Made by a program: the position numbers and the translations under genes. The notes below the pieces were generated by a model. It made no database searches. It had not been told where the DNA came from and worked only from the letters and a program-made list of their open reading frames with translations. This document shows positions 13,047 to 22,015 of a DNA stretch of 64,000 nt, one piece after another; position 1 is the stretch's first letter, and each line of letters begins with the position of its first letter. The DNA is taken from the NCBI RefSeq assembly GCF_003590835.1, contig NZ_QYUQ01000002.1, positions 62,001-126,000 of the forward strand. Reading direction: 5' to 3'. Origin of the DNA: Noviherbaspirillum sedimenti (GTDB lineage Bacteria > Pseudomonadota > Gammaproteobacteria > Burkholderiales > Burkholderiaceae_D).

Positions 13047-13970
13047 TTAGTGCCGCGTCGGACTTGGCGCTTGCGTTGCATCCGCGCTGGCATCGGCGAC
13101 GAACAGCCGGGCACAATCGATGCTGTCGAATTCATAGTGCTGGCCGCAGAAATCGCAGTCGATCGCCAGCTTGCCCAGTTCCGCCACGGCCAAGTCGATT
13201 TCTTCCTGTCCGAGCATCTTCAGCATGTTGCCGACCTTGTCGCGGCTGCAGTTGCAATGAAAGGCCGGCTGCTGCGGATCGAATACGCGGATCGACTCTT
13301 CCCAGAACAGCCGGTGCATCAGCGTGGCGGCGTCAGTGCGCAGCAATTCCTCGCTGCCCAGGGTCGAGCCCAGCGCCACGGTGCGGTTCCAGGTTTCCAG
13401 CGCGCCTTCCTCGGAGATTTCCGCACCGCCCAGGACCGGCAGTTTTTGCAGCAGCATGCCGCGCGCGATCTCGCCGTCGGCCGCCAGCCATAGTTTGGTG
13501 TCGAGCTGCTCGGAGCGCAGCATGTAGTTCTCGATGACGGTGGCAACCGAGTCGCCGTCGAGCGGCACGATACCCTGGTAGGGTTGCTGGCCGGGCAGCT
13601 TGTCCTTCGGATCGAGCGTGATGGCGAAGCGGCCGTTGCCGTGCGCGTTCACCAGTTGCTGCAGCAGGGCGCCATCGTCGATGATGGCGTCCGGCGCCAG
13701 CTTGGCGGTGGCGCGCATGCGCAGCTCGGCGTCGCACTCGACCACCAGCAGGCGCAGCGGGCCGTCGCCATGGATCTGCATGACGACGGCGCCGTTGAAT
13801 TTCAGATTGGCCGACAGCAGCGCGGCGGCGGCCATCATTTCGCCCAGCACGTTGCGTACCGCAGGCGGATACGTGCGGTGCAACTGCACATGACGCCAGG
13901 TTTCGGAGAGTTCGACCAGCTCGCCGCGCACCGCGGCTTGCTCGAATATGAATTTTTGCAGCGTGTCCAT
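13047..13970 (-). CDS. hslO: Redox-regulated chaperone Hsp33
   Basis: Cytoplasmic holdase chaperone switched on by oxidative unfolding; it protects proteins during oxidative and bleach stress. Predicted 307 residues. The four zinc-binding cysteines of the redox switch are present as CNC (C239, C241) and CDFC (C272, C275) near the C-terminus. The N-terminal domain has LGEMMAAAALLSANLKF and IHGDGPLRLLVVECD. It converges on the DUF1631 gene with only 38 bases between, and lies downstream of the gamma-carbonic anhydrase gene on the same strand with a 23-base gap. Confidence 0.95.
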   Translation of the reverse strand: MDTLQKFIFEQAAVRGELVELSETWRHVQLHRTYPPAVRNVLGEMMAAAALLSANLKFNGAVVMQIHGDGPLRLLVVECDAELRMRATAKLAPDAIIDDGALLQQLVNAHGNGRFAITLDPKDKLPGQQPYQGIVPLDGDSVATVIENYMLRSEQLDTKLWLAADGEIARGMLLQKLPVLGGAEISEEGALETWNRTVALGSTLGSEELLRTDAATLMHRLFWEESIRVFDPQQPAFHCNCSRDKVGNMLKMLGQEEIDLAVAELGKLAIDCDFCGQHYEFDSIDCARLFVADASADATQAPSPTRH

Positions 13971-13993
13971 ACTGGGTTTCTATTGGCGCCGGC

Positions 13994-14518
13994 TTAGCCG
14001 ATGCGCTTGAGGTTGTTCTTGAAATGCTGGCCGCGCTCGACGTAGTTGCTGGTGTTGCGGTGCATGCGGGCGATGTCTTCCTCGGAGAGGGTGCGCACCG
14101 CCTTGGCGGGCGAGCCGATGATGAGGCTATTGTCGGGGAATTCCTTGCCTTCGGTGACCAGCGCACCGGCGCCGACCAGGCAATTCTTGCCGATCTTTGC
14201 GCCATTCAGGATCACCGCCTGGATGCCCACCAGGCTGCCTTCGCCGATGCTGCAGCCATGCAGCATGGCCTGGTGGCCGACCGTGACATTCTTGCCGATG
14301 GTCAGCGGCTGGCCGGGGTCGGTATGCAAGACGCAGCCTTCCTGGACGTTGCTGTTTTCGCCGACCACGATCAATTCGTTGTCGCCGCGGATGGTGACCT
14401 CGAACCAGATGCTGGCATTGGCCTCGATCCTGGCCTTGCCGATGACGTTGGCCGATTCGGTGACGTAGGCGGAAGAATCGATCTGCGGGATGTGCTCGCC
14501 CAATTGGTAGATAGCCAT
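13994..14518 (-). CDS. Gamma-class carbonic anhydrase family protein (left-handed beta-helix)
   Basis: Trimeric hexapeptide-repeat protein of 174 residues, of the YrdA/CaiE/PaaY type. The N-terminus MAIYQLGEHIPQIDSSAYVT is characteristic, followed by isoleucine-patch hexapeptides. The three candidate zinc histidines are in VLHTDPGQPL and VGHQAMLHG. Family members hydrate CO2 or are of unknown activity. The ATG at 14518 is chosen for the standard N-terminus; the longer open frame upstream runs into the divergent ferritin-like gene. It is probably co-transcribed with hslO. The two divergent starts are 64 bases apart. Confidence 0.9.
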   Translation of the reverse strand: MAIYQLGEHIPQIDSSAYVTESANVIGKARIEANASIWFEVTIRGDNELIVVGENSNVQEGCVLHTDPGQPLTIGKNVTVGHQAMLHGCSIGEGSLVGIQAVILNGAKIGKNCLVGAGALVTEGKEFPDNSLIIGSPAKAVRTLSEEDIARMHRNTSNYVERGQHFKNNLKRIG

Positions 14519-14582
14519 GGATTTCCGTAGAATGGTTGGATTGATAGACACCAATAAACACCGACATTTTACCGTTCCTCGC

Positions 14583-15443
14583 ATGACTGCACCGAATTCC
14601 GGCCAACTTGCCGAATATTTAACGAAATTGCCGACATTGCCGCGAGCATTGCCGGAATTGCGCCTGGCCGCCTTGCACTGGCTGGGCACGACGGATCCCG
14701 CGCAAAAAGCCGCCGGCGTGGCAGCCCTGCGGACGGCCTGGCAGGAGGGCACCGTGGCGCTGGCGGCGGCTGTGCAACTGCAGCCGACGCAGCGTATTCC
14801 AGGGCGCCCGGCGCAACCGCAGCTGATTGCGCCGCGCGCCCTGAAACACCGTTCGATGACATCGGTGGAAGGGCGTGCTGCCTTGATCCATGCCCTGGCG
14901 CACATCGAATTCAACGCCATCAACCTGGCGCTGGACGCGCTCTGGCGTTACGCCGGCATGCCGGCGGACTATTACGCCGACTGGCTGCAGGTGGCGGCGG
15001 AGGAAGCGCTGCATTTTTCCCTGCTGGCGGCACACCTGCAGACGCTCGGCTTTGCCTATGGCGACTTTCCGGCGCATGACAGCCTGTGGGAAATGGCGCA
15101 AAAGACCGAGGGCGATATCCTCGCCCGCATGGCGCTGGTGCCGCGCACGCTGGAAGCGCGCGGACTGGATGCGACACCGGCGGTGCGCGCCAAGCTGGCA
15201 CAGGCCGGCGACCATGCGGCGGCGGCGATCCTCGACATCATCCTGCGCGACGAGATCGGCCATGTCGCCATCGGCAACCGCTGGTATGGCTGGCTGTGCG
15301 GCCAGCGCGGGCTCGACCCGCTGGCCGCGTATGCGCAACTGGCCGCCATCCACAAGGCGCCGCCGCTGCGCGGGCCATTCAACCTGGCAGCGCGCCGCCA
15401 GGCCGGCTTTACCGAAGCCGAACTGGCGCAGCTGCCGCAATGA
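14583..15443 (+). CDS. Ferritin-like DUF455 family protein
   Basis: Predicted 286-residue, all-helical cytoplasmic protein of the DUF455 family, which has a ferritin-like diiron fold. Candidate metal ligands are visible as AHIEFNAINLALD, AEEALHFSLLAAH and RDEIGHVAIGNRWYGWLC, i.e. Glu plus repeated ExxH motifs, consistent with a dinuclear site. Its substrate is unknown. The ATG at 14583 (MTAPNSGQLAEYL) is preferred over an in-frame ATG 66 bases upstream, because the upstream segment lies in the divergent promoter region. The stop overlaps the next gene (ATGA), so it forms an operon with the MFS transporter. Confidence 0.85.
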   Translation: MTAPNSGQLAEYLTKLPTLPRALPELRLAALHWLGTTDPAQKAAGVAALRTAWQEGTVALAAAVQLQPTQRIPGRPAQPQLIAPRALKHRSMTSVEGRAALIHALAHIEFNAINLALDALWRYAGMPADYYADWLQVAAEEALHFSLLAAHLQTLGFAYGDFPAHDSLWEMAQKTEGDILARMALVPRTLEARGLDATPAVRAKLAQAGDHAAAAILDIILRDEIGHVAIGNRWYGWLCGQRGLDPLAAYAQLAAIHKAPPLRGPFNLAARRQAGFTEAELAQLPQ

Positions 15444-16648
15444 TGGCGCGCGCTCCCTTCGATGATTGGCCCCATCGGCGTCCCTTGTTGACCGCGCTGG
15501 CGCTGTCGCTGGGCGCCGCCGTCGCGCTCGGCATTGCGCGCTTTGCCTACGGCCTGCTGTTGCCGCCGATGCGCGCCGACCTCGGCTGGAGCTACTTCCT
15601 GGCCGGCGCCATGAATACCGCCAACGCCTTCGGTTACCTGCTGGGTGCGCTGGTCACGCCCTGGCTGCTGCGGCGTGTTTCGCCGCAGCGCCTGCTGGTC
15701 GCCGGCGCCATGTTGACCGGACTGTTCATGCTGGTGTCCGGCATGGTGACCGCCACCGGCGTGCTGCTGTCGCAACGCATCCTCGCCGGGGTTTCCAGTG
15801 CCTTCGTTTTTATCGCCGGCGGCATCCTGGCGGCGCGCCTGGGCGCTTTGCATTCCGGCCGTTCCGGCCTGCTGCTCGGCCTGTATTACGGCGGCACCGG
15901 TATCGGCATCGCCGCCTCGGCGCTGCTGGTGCCGGCTAGCCTGGCGCAGGCGGCTTCGCACGGCGCCGCGCATGGCTGGCAATGGCCCTGGCTGGTGCTG
16001 GGCGGCGTCTGCCTGCTGGCCACGGCGCTCATGGCGGCACCGCTGCGGGCGATTCCCGAGGCGCCGCAACAGGCGGGCGTGCAGCGGCCGTTCCAGTTGC
16101 GCGCGTTCGCGTTCGGCTTGCTCGGCTACTTCATGTTCGGCGTGGGCTACATCGGCTACATGACCTTCGTGGTCGCGCTGTTGCGCCAGCAAGGCATGGC
16201 CGCGCCGCTGATCACTGTGTTCTACGCCTTGCTCGGGCTGGCGGTGGTGGCCTCCTCGCGCATCTGGGCCGGCATGCTGGATCGTTTCAAGGGCGGCGAG
16301 TCGCTGGCGATCCTGAACGCCTTGCTGGGCATCGCCACTATCCTGCCGGCGCTGAGCGCGGCGGCGCCGCTGGTGTTCCTCTCGGGCCTGCTGTTTGGCG
16401 CCGTGTTCCTCTCGGTAGTGGCCTCGACCACCGCGCTGGTGCGGCACAACCTGCCGCCGCAATCCTGGTCGGCCGGCATCAGCGCCTTCACCACGGTGTT
16501 TGCCTTCGGCCAGATCGTCGGCCCCAGCACGGTCGGCTGGATCGCCGATCGCGCCGGCGGACTGGAGCAGGGCCTGGTGTTTTCGGCGCTGGCGCTGTTT
16601 GCCGGCGCCATACTGTCGATGCGGCAGCGTAGCTTGCTTAAAAATTAG
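15440..16648 (+). CDS. YbfB/YjiJ family MFS transporter
   Basis: Twelve-helix major facilitator, 402 residues, inner membrane. The N-terminal sequence AVALGIARFAYGLLLPPMRADLGWSY and AGAMNTANAFGYLLGAL are hallmarks of the YbfB/YjiJ subfamily, whose substrate is not established. The ATG at 15440 overlaps the stop of the DUF455 gene by 4 bases; a second ATG follows at once and could also be used. No regulator lies next to it. Confidence 0.85.
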   Translation: MMARAPFDDWPHRRPLLTALALSLGAAVALGIARFAYGLLLPPMRADLGWSYFLAGAMNTANAFGYLLGALVTPWLLRRVSPQRLLVAGAMLTGLFMLVSGMVTATGVLLSQRILAGVSSAFVFIAGGILAARLGALHSGRSGLLLGLYYGGTGIGIAASALLVPASLAQAASHGAAHGWQWPWLVLGGVCLLATALMAAPLRAIPEAPQQAGVQRPFQLRAFAFGLLGYFMFGVGYIGYMTFVVALLRQQGMAAPLITVFYALLGLAVVASSRIWAGMLDRFKGGESLAILNALLGIATILPALSAAAPLVFLSGLLFGAVFLSVVASTTALVRHNLPPQSWSAGISAFTTVFAFGQIVGPSTVGWIADRAGGLEQGLVFSALALFAGAILSMRQRSLLKN

Positions 16649-16761
16649 TTCCCTTTTTAAACTTGATACACTTAAACGCGGCTGCTCATTCGTTCTATAG
16701 CATGGAGGAAAACTGGGAGGGATCGTCCTTGCCGGATTAATGGATTTTGGAAAGGATTGGC

Positions 16762-17787
16762 ATGCAAAAGAAAACGCTGACGCTGGCCTTGCAGGGGGGC
16801 GGTTCCCACGGCGCCTTTACCTGGGGCGTGCTGGAGCGCTTGCTGGAAGACGAGCGCATCGAGATCGAAGGCATCAGCGGCGCCAGTGCCGGCGCCATGA
16901 ACGCGGTGGCGCTCGCCCATGGCTGGACAATCGGCGGGCGCGAAGGCGCGCGCCAGGCACTGCAGGATTTCTGGGAGAGCGTCGCCGTCAAAAAACCCTT
17001 CAGCCTGCAGTCGGAAGACGCCTACACGGCGGAGAACATCGCCACGCATGCGCAGCCTTCACCCGGCATCAATGCGCTGCTGTCGCTGACGCGGTTCTTT
17101 TCGCCTTATCAGTGGAACCCTTTCGACATCAACCCCTTGCGCGACATGCTGGCCGCGCAAATCGACTTCGAGCGCCTGCGCGCCGAATGTCCCCTGAAAC
17201 TGTTCATCGCCGCCACCCATGTCGGCAGCGGCACCCTCAAGCTGTTCCGCACCCGCCAGCTGACGCTGGACATGTTGCTGGCTTCGGCTTGCCTGCCATC
17301 CCTGCACCATGCGGTGGAAATCAACGGCGAAGCTTACTGGGATGGCGGCTTCACTGCCAATCCGCCGCTGTTCCCCTTGCTGCATCAATGCCAGGCGCGT
17401 GACATCATGGTGGTGTTGCTGCATTCGGCCAGGCATGCGGGCGTGCCGCAGTCGGTCAATGACATCCACACTCGCCTGACCGAGATCGGCTTCAATGCCG
17501 CCATCTCCACCGAACTGCAGGCGATTGCCCTGGCCCAGCGCGAAGCCAGGCGCGGCCTGTTCGCCTTCGGCCATCTGGAGCGACGCCTGCGCCATCTGCA
17601 TATCCATTCCATCGCCTCCAGGGATTTCATGGGCCAGCTGACCACGCTGAGCCGCCTGAATACCGATGCGCTATTCCTGCAGGCGCTGCGCAGCGAGGGC
17701 CGCCAGCAAACCAGCCGCTGGCTCGATGAAAATTTCAAGCACATCGGCGCACGTTCCTCCTTCAGCCTGGCACGCTTTCTGCGGTGA
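16762..17787 (+). CDS. Patatin-like phospholipase family protein
   Basis: Serine acyl hydrolase of 341 residues. The catalytic dyad is visible: nucleophile Ser42 in GISGASAGAMN and Asp194 in WDGGF, with the oxyanion loop GGGSHGAF at 12-19. There is no signal peptide, so it is probably cytoplasmic or membrane-associated, like many bacterial patatins acting on membrane lipids. The ATG at 16762 is preceded by GGAAAGGATTGG; a TTG five codons upstream is possible but less likely. It stands as a single gene between the transporter and the alpha/beta hydrolase. Confidence 0.9.
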   Translation: MQKKTLTLALQGGGSHGAFTWGVLERLLEDERIEIEGISGASAGAMNAVALAHGWTIGGREGARQALQDFWESVAVKKPFSLQSEDAYTAENIATHAQPSPGINALLSLTRFFSPYQWNPFDINPLRDMLAAQIDFERLRAECPLKLFIAATHVGSGTLKLFRTRQLTLDMLLASACLPSLHHAVEINGEAYWDGGFTANPPLFPLLHQCQARDIMVVLLHSARHAGVPQSVNDIHTRLTEIGFNAAISTELQAIALAQREARRGLFAFGHLERRLRHLHIHSIASRDFMGQLTTLSRLNTDALFLQALRSEGRQQTSRWLDENFKHIGARSSFSLARFLR

Positions 17788-17838
17788 ATCCTGCGCTGAA
17801 TTGCGCCAGGACGCGCGATGGGGCGTTTCCTGTATTAC

Positions 17839-17858
17839 AATAGTACGATCGTTCTATT
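17839..17858. promoter_or_regulatory. TetR-type operator in front of the alpha/beta hydrolase
   Basis: The 20-mer AATAGTACGATCGTTCTATT is a near-perfect palindrome (9 of 10 base pairs match; only the pair at positions 6 and 15 fails). It has the ACGATCGT core and flanking CTATT typical of TetR-family operators, and ends 9 bases before the hydrolase start codon. No TetR gene lies in the window, so the repressor must be encoded elsewhere. Confidence 0.65.
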
Positions 17859-17867
17859 AGGACTCCC

Positions 17868-18749
17868 ATGAAACCATCCCGGTCGGAATACCTGCCAGTG
17901 CGCGGCTTGCGCTACCACGTTCGCCACTGGGGCCGCGAAGATGCGCCCAAACTGTTCATGCTGCACGGCTGGATGGATGTCGCGGCGTCCTTCCAGTTCG
18001 TGGTCGATTGCCTGCAACAGGACTGGCATGTGATCGCGCCGGACTGGCGCGGCTATGGACTGTCCCAGCGCTCCGGCAGCGACAGTTACTGGTTCGCCGA
18101 TTACCTCGGCGACCTCGATGCCATCCTCGACCACTACGCTCCCGGCGCGCCGGTCAACCTGCTCGGCCACAGCATGGGCGGCAACGTCGCCTGCATGTAC
18201 GCCGGCGTGCGGCCGGAAAGAATCGCCCGGCTGATCAACCTGGAAGGCTTCGGCATGCCGCCGACCAAGCCGCAGCAGGCGCCGGGACGCTATGCCCAGT
18301 GGCTGGACGGATTGCGCCAGCCGCCGGCAATGCGTTCCTATGCGGGGCCGGCGGAAGTCATGGCGCGCCTGCAGAAAACCAACCCGCGCCTCACGGAGGA
18401 GCGCGCGGCGTTCCTGGCGCAGCACTGGGCTGCGCCGAATGCGGCAGGGCGCTGGGAGATCCTTGGCGACCCGGCGCACAAGTTGATCAGCCCGGTGCTG
18501 TACCATGTGGACGAGGCGCAGGCCTGCTGGGAGGAGATCGTCGCCCCGGTGTTGTGGGTGGAAGCCGCCGATACCGATATCTGGCGCTGGCTCGGCTCGA
18601 AGGAGCGCGCGCGTCCCGAAATCGACCGCCGCATCGCCACGATTGCGCATGTCACGACCGCGTCGATTCCTGATGCCAGCCACATGCTGCATCACGACCA
18701 GCCGCAATTGCTGGCCGAGTGCATCGAGGCGTTCCTGTTGCCGCATTGA
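17868..18749 (+). CDS. Alpha/beta hydrolase
   Basis: Cytoplasmic alpha/beta hydrolase of 293 residues, no signal peptide. The oxyanion motif HGWMD follows the first strands, and the nucleophile elbow is LLGHSMGGN with Ser102. The late histidine is in SHMLHHDQP. The active acid is not certain by eye. Substrate unknown; the fold covers esterases, lipases and haloalkane-type enzymes. A palindromic TetR-type operator sits just upstream, so it is probably induced by a small molecule, perhaps its substrate. Confidence 0.85.
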   Translation: MKPSRSEYLPVRGLRYHVRHWGREDAPKLFMLHGWMDVAASFQFVVDCLQQDWHVIAPDWRGYGLSQRSGSDSYWFADYLGDLDAILDHYAPGAPVNLLGHSMGGNVACMYAGVRPERIARLINLEGFGMPPTKPQQAPGRYAQWLDGLRQPPAMRSYAGPAEVMARLQKTNPRLTEERAAFLAQHWAAPNAAGRWEILGDPAHKLISPVLYHVDEAQACWEEIVAPVLWVEAADTDIWRWLGSKERARPEIDRRIATIAHVTTASIPDASHMLHHDQPQLLAECIEAFLLPH

Positions 18750-18831
18750 TTGTTTTAATGTAATGCATGGCGTCAGCGGTCGCATCGCAAGCCGCGTACA
18801 ATGACGGCATGCCTATTTTTTTGAACAAGCC

Positions 18832-19668
18832 GTGCTGAACATCGATCTTCATTGCCATTCCAATGTGTCCGATGGTGTGCTGACGCCGGCGGCGGTGGCG
18901 GCGCGCGCGAAAGCGCAGGGGGTGGATGTCTGGGCCCTGACCGATCATGATGAACTGGATGGCATCGCCGAAGCCAGGGAGGCGGCGCTCGCGCTCGGCC
19001 TGCGTTATGTTCCCGGGGTGGAAATCTCTGTCACCTGGGGGGGCGAGACGGTACACATTGTCGGCTTGCAAATCGATGAAACCAATCCCGACCTGCAGCG
19101 CGGACTGGCGGCGACCCGCGGCGGCCGCGCCCAGCGCGCACAAGAGATGGCCGCGCAACTGGCGGCGGCCGGCATTCCGCACGCGTTCGAAGGGGCGCTG
19201 AAATTCGTCGGCAACCCGGACCTGATTTCGCGCACCCATTTTGCCCGCTACCTGGTCGAGATCGGCATCTGCGCGGATGTCAAGGACGTGTTCCGCAATT
19301 ACCTCACCGAAGGCAAGCCCGGCTTCGTGCCGCACCGCTGGGCGAAGTTGCCGGACGCGGTGCGCTGGATCCGCGGCGCCGGCGGCATCGCCATCGTCGC
19401 CCATCCTGGCCGCTACAACTTCGGCGACTTGCAGCAGCATGCCATGCTGACCGAATTCAAACAGGCCGGCGGCGCCGGCATCGAAGTCGTCACCGGCAGC
19501 CACACCGCCGACCAGTACGATGTCTATGCGAAGGTGGCCGGCAATTACGGCTTGCTGGCTTCGCGCGGCTCCGATTTTCACGGGCCGGGCGAATCGCACA
19601 TCGAGCTGGGCGCCTTGCCGCCGCTGCCGCGCTCGGTCACGCCGGTCTGGCATGACTGGAATCTCTGA
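18832..19668 (+). CDS. rnm: PHP-domain 3',5'-nucleoside bisphosphate phosphatase / RNase AM
   Basis: PHP-superfamily metallo-phosphoesterase of 278 residues. Metal motifs are DLHCHSNVSDG at the N-terminus, LTDHDELDG, VEISV, AHPGRYN and GSDFHG. This family (YciV/TrpH in E. coli, a characterised homologue in Chromobacterium) removes 3'-phosphate from pAp-type nucleotides and trims 5' ends of short RNA and rRNA precursors. I use GTG at 18832, which gives MLNIDLHCHS; no in-frame ATG lies close upstream. In E. coli the same gene is next to yciO; here htpX lies between them, a partial conservation that supports the assignment. Confidence 0.85.
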   Translation: MLNIDLHCHSNVSDGVLTPAAVAARAKAQGVDVWALTDHDELDGIAEAREAALALGLRYVPGVEISVTWGGETVHIVGLQIDETNPDLQRGLAATRGGRAQRAQEMAAQLAAAGIPHAFEGALKFVGNPDLISRTHFARYLVEIGICADVKDVFRNYLTEGKPGFVPHRWAKLPDAVRWIRGAGGIAIVAHPGRYNFGDLQQHAMLTEFKQAGGAGIEVVTGSHTADQYDVYAKVAGNYGLLASRGSDFHGPGESHIELGALPPLPRSVTPVWHDWNL

Positions 19669-19779
19669 GTAAAACGCAGATATTATTCTGAAAAACCTGA
19701 GGATAAATCACTCCGGCGCCTTGGATTTTGTGAAAAAATCCATAGCTTAGTCACATGGATTTTTAAAGGGGATTACACC

Positions 19780-20655
19780 ATGAAACGAATTTTTCTGTTC
19801 ATTGCCACCAACGTCGCCGTCATCGCGGTCATGACGGTGGTGCTCTCTGTGCTCGGCGTGGACAAGTTCCTGACCGCGCAGGGCCTGAACCTGCCGATGC
19901 TGATGGTGTTTTCGCTGGTGGTCGGTTTCACCGGTTCGATCATTTCGCTCTTGATCAGCAAGCCGATGGCGAAATGGTCCACCGGCGCGCAAGTGATCGA
20001 GGCGCCGTCCAATTCGACCGAATTCTGGCTGGTCGATACCGTCGGCAAACTGGCGCAAAAGGCTGGCATCGCCATGCCGGAAGTGGCGATCTATCAGGGT
20101 GAGCCGAACGCTTTTGCCACCGGCGCCTTCAAGAATTCGGCGCTGGTGGCGGTATCCACCGGCTTGCTCGAATCGATGACGCGCGAAGAAGTCGAAGCGG
20201 TGCTCGGCCACGAAGTCGCCCACGTCGCCAACGGCGACATGGTGACCATGGCCCTGATCCAGGGCGTGGTGAATACCTTCGTGGTGTTCCTCTCGCGCGT
20301 GGTCGGCTATGCCGTGGATCGCGCGTTGTCGAAGGGCGAGAGTGACAGCCCGGGCATCGGCTACATGGTGACTGTGGTGGTGTGCCAGATCGTCTTCGGT
20401 ATCGCCGCTTCGATGATTGTCGCCTGGTTCTCGCGCCAGCGTGAATTCCGCGCCGACGCCGGCGCCGCGCAACTGCTGGGTGGTCCGAAGCCGATGATCC
20501 ATGCACTGGCGCGCCTGGGCGGCCTGGAGCCAAGCAACCTGCCGCAATCGATGGCGGCGATGGGCATCGCCACTGAAAAGCCGGGCTTCATGGCGCTGTT
20601 TTCCAGCCACCCGCCGATCGAGCAGCGCATCGCCGCCTTGCGGGGCGGACGCTAA
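19780..20655 (+). CDS. htpX: Protease HtpX (M48 family)
   Basis: Inner-membrane zinc metalloprotease involved in quality control of membrane proteins, usually stress-induced. Predicted 291 residues. Two N-terminal transmembrane helices are followed by the catalytic motif HEVAH (His144-His148), two more hydrophobic segments, and the third ligand region [13 protein letters not shown]. The protein ends in [12 protein letters not shown]. The upstream gap holds a small hairpin GGATTTT/AAAATCC (19723-19741). I could not identify a convincing sigma-32 promoter. Confidence 0.95.
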   Translation: MKRIFLFIATNVAVIAVMTVVLSVLGVDKFLTAQGLNLPMLMVFSLVVGFTGSIISLLISKPMAKWSTGAQVIEAPSNSTEFWLVDTVGKLAQKAGIAMPEVAIYQGEPNAFATGAFKNSALVAVSTGLLESMTREEVEAVLGHEVAHVANGDMVTMALIQGVVNTFVVFLSRVVGYAVDRALSKGESDSPGIGYMVTVVVCQIVFGIAASMIVAWFSRQREFRADAGAAQLLGGPKPMIHALARLGGLEPSNLPQSMAAMGIATEKPGFMALFSSHPPIEQRIAALRGGR

Positions 20656-20664
20656 GATTTTTTC

Positions 20665-21288
20665 ATGAGCCAGTTTTTCCAGATTCATCCCGACAATCCA
20701 CAACTGCGCCTGATCAAGCAGGCGGCGCAGATCGTGCGCGCCGGCGGCATCGTCGCCTTGCCCACCGATTCCTGCTACGCCCTGTGCTGCCACCTGGATG
20801 ACAAGGATGCGGTGACCAAACTGCGCCGCATCCGCGGCATCGACGACAAGCACCACCTGGCCTTACTGTGCCGCGACCTGAGCCAGATCGCCGAGTATGC
20901 GAAGGTGGACAACAGCCAGTACCGCCTGCTGAAGGCGGCCACGCCTGGGCCTTACACTTTCATCCTGGAAGCCACCAGGGAAGTGCCGCGCCGGGTCAGC
21001 CATCCTTCGCGCAAGACCATCGGCCTGCGCGTGCCGGAAAACCCGGTCGCCCTGGCGCTGCTGGAAGAATTGGGCGAGCCGCTGCTGGGGGCGACCCTGA
21101 TCCTGCCGGACGACGCCCTGCCGCTGACCGACCCCGACCTGGTGCGCGAAAAGCTGGAGCGCCAGATCGAGCTGGTGATCGACGGCGGCGCCTGTGGCCT
21201 GGAAATGACCACCGTGATCGACCTTTCCGGCCCGGCGCCGGTGCTGCTGCGCCAGGGCAGGGGTGACGCCGCCATGTTCGGCTTGTAG
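20665..21288 (+). CDS. Sua5/YciO/YrdC-domain protein of the YciO type
   Basis: Predicted 207-residue protein with the YrdC-like RNA-binding fold. Diagnostic pieces are AGGIVALPTDSCYALCC (KxT-like ATP/threonylcarbamate site), LRRIRGIDDKHHLALLCRDLSQI, PGPYTFILEAT and RKTIGLRVP. The length and sequence match YciO rather than the Sua5/TsaC proteins that make the t6A modification, and its activity is poorly defined. It starts 10 bases after the htpX stop and is probably co-transcribed. An alternative reading as TsaC is less likely. Confidence 0.85.
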   Translation: MSQFFQIHPDNPQLRLIKQAAQIVRAGGIVALPTDSCYALCCHLDDKDAVTKLRRIRGIDDKHHLALLCRDLSQIAEYAKVDNSQYRLLKAATPGPYTFILEATREVPRRVSHPSRKTIGLRVPENPVALALLEELGEPLLGATLILPDDALPLTDPDLVREKLERQIELVIDGGACGLEMTTVIDLSGPAPVLLRQGRGDAAMFGL

Positions 21289-21349
21289 GTCGTCCGGCGA
21301 ATTGGCCGGAAGTTGGGCTCCTGTGGCAGCCGTCTGCTAAAATCCGCTG

Positions 21350-22006
21350 ATGAACGAAACTATCCAGAACTTCGCCGTCTACGTACTGCCCATTCTTTTT
21401 GCCATTACCCTGCACGAAGCTGCGCATGCCTACGCCGCCAGATATTTTGGCGACGCCACCGCCTACCTGCAGGGGCGCATGAGCCTGAATCCGGTGCGCC
21501 ACATCGATCCGGTGGGCACGCTGCTGATTCCCATCGTGCTGTATTTCGTCGGCAGCCCCTTTCTGTTCGGCTATGCCAAGCCGGTGCCGGTGGAGTGGGG
21601 CAAGCTGCGCAATCCCAAGCGCGACATGGCCTGGGTGGCGCTGGCCGGCCCTGCCGCCAACCTGCTGATGGCGCTGCTGTGGATGCTGTTTTCCATCGCA
21701 CTGGTGGCGTTTCAGGTCAATGAAGTATTTTTCCTGAAGATGGCGCAGGCCGGTGTCGTGGTCAACCTGGTGATCTTTGCCTTTAACCTGTTTCCGGTGC
21801 CGCCGCTGGATGGCGGCCGCGTCATGTTCAGCATCCTGCCCAACCGCCTCGCCTACAAATACGGCCGCCTCGAACCCTACGGGTTCTTCATCGTGCTGGG
21901 GCTGCTGTTTTTACAGGTATTGAAATTCTGGATGATACCGGTCATGATCGCCGCCCAGACCGTGTTGCAACTACTGGTATCCCCCTTGACCTTTTTGCTG
22001 AGTTAA
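21350..22006 (+). CDS. Site-2 protease family (M50) membrane metalloprotease
   Basis: Small polytopic zinc protease of 218 residues. The zinc motif HEAAH is at residues 22-26 inside the first membrane helix. The third ligand is in NLFPVPPLDGGR, and a GPAANLLMALL helix lies between. It lacks PDZ and CBS domains, as in the short M50B group often found next to trpS in proteobacteria. The substrate is unknown. trpS starts 10 bases downstream, suggesting one transcript. Confidence 0.9.
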   Translation: MNETIQNFAVYVLPILFAITLHEAAHAYAARYFGDATAYLQGRMSLNPVRHIDPVGTLLIPIVLYFVGSPFLFGYAKPVPVEWGKLRNPKRDMAWVALAGPAANLLMALLWMLFSIALVAFQVNEVFFLKMAQAGVVVNLVIFAFNLFPVPPLDGGRVMFSILPNRLAYKYGRLEPYGFFIVLGLLFLQVLKFWMIPVMIAAQTVLQLLVSPLTFLLS

Positions 22007-22015
22007 TCCATCACC

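Noticed and set aside
19711..19770. Possible heat-shock (sigma-32) promoter before htpX
   Set aside because: No convincing match to both the -35 CTTGAA and -10 CCCCAT boxes; only a small hairpin is clear.
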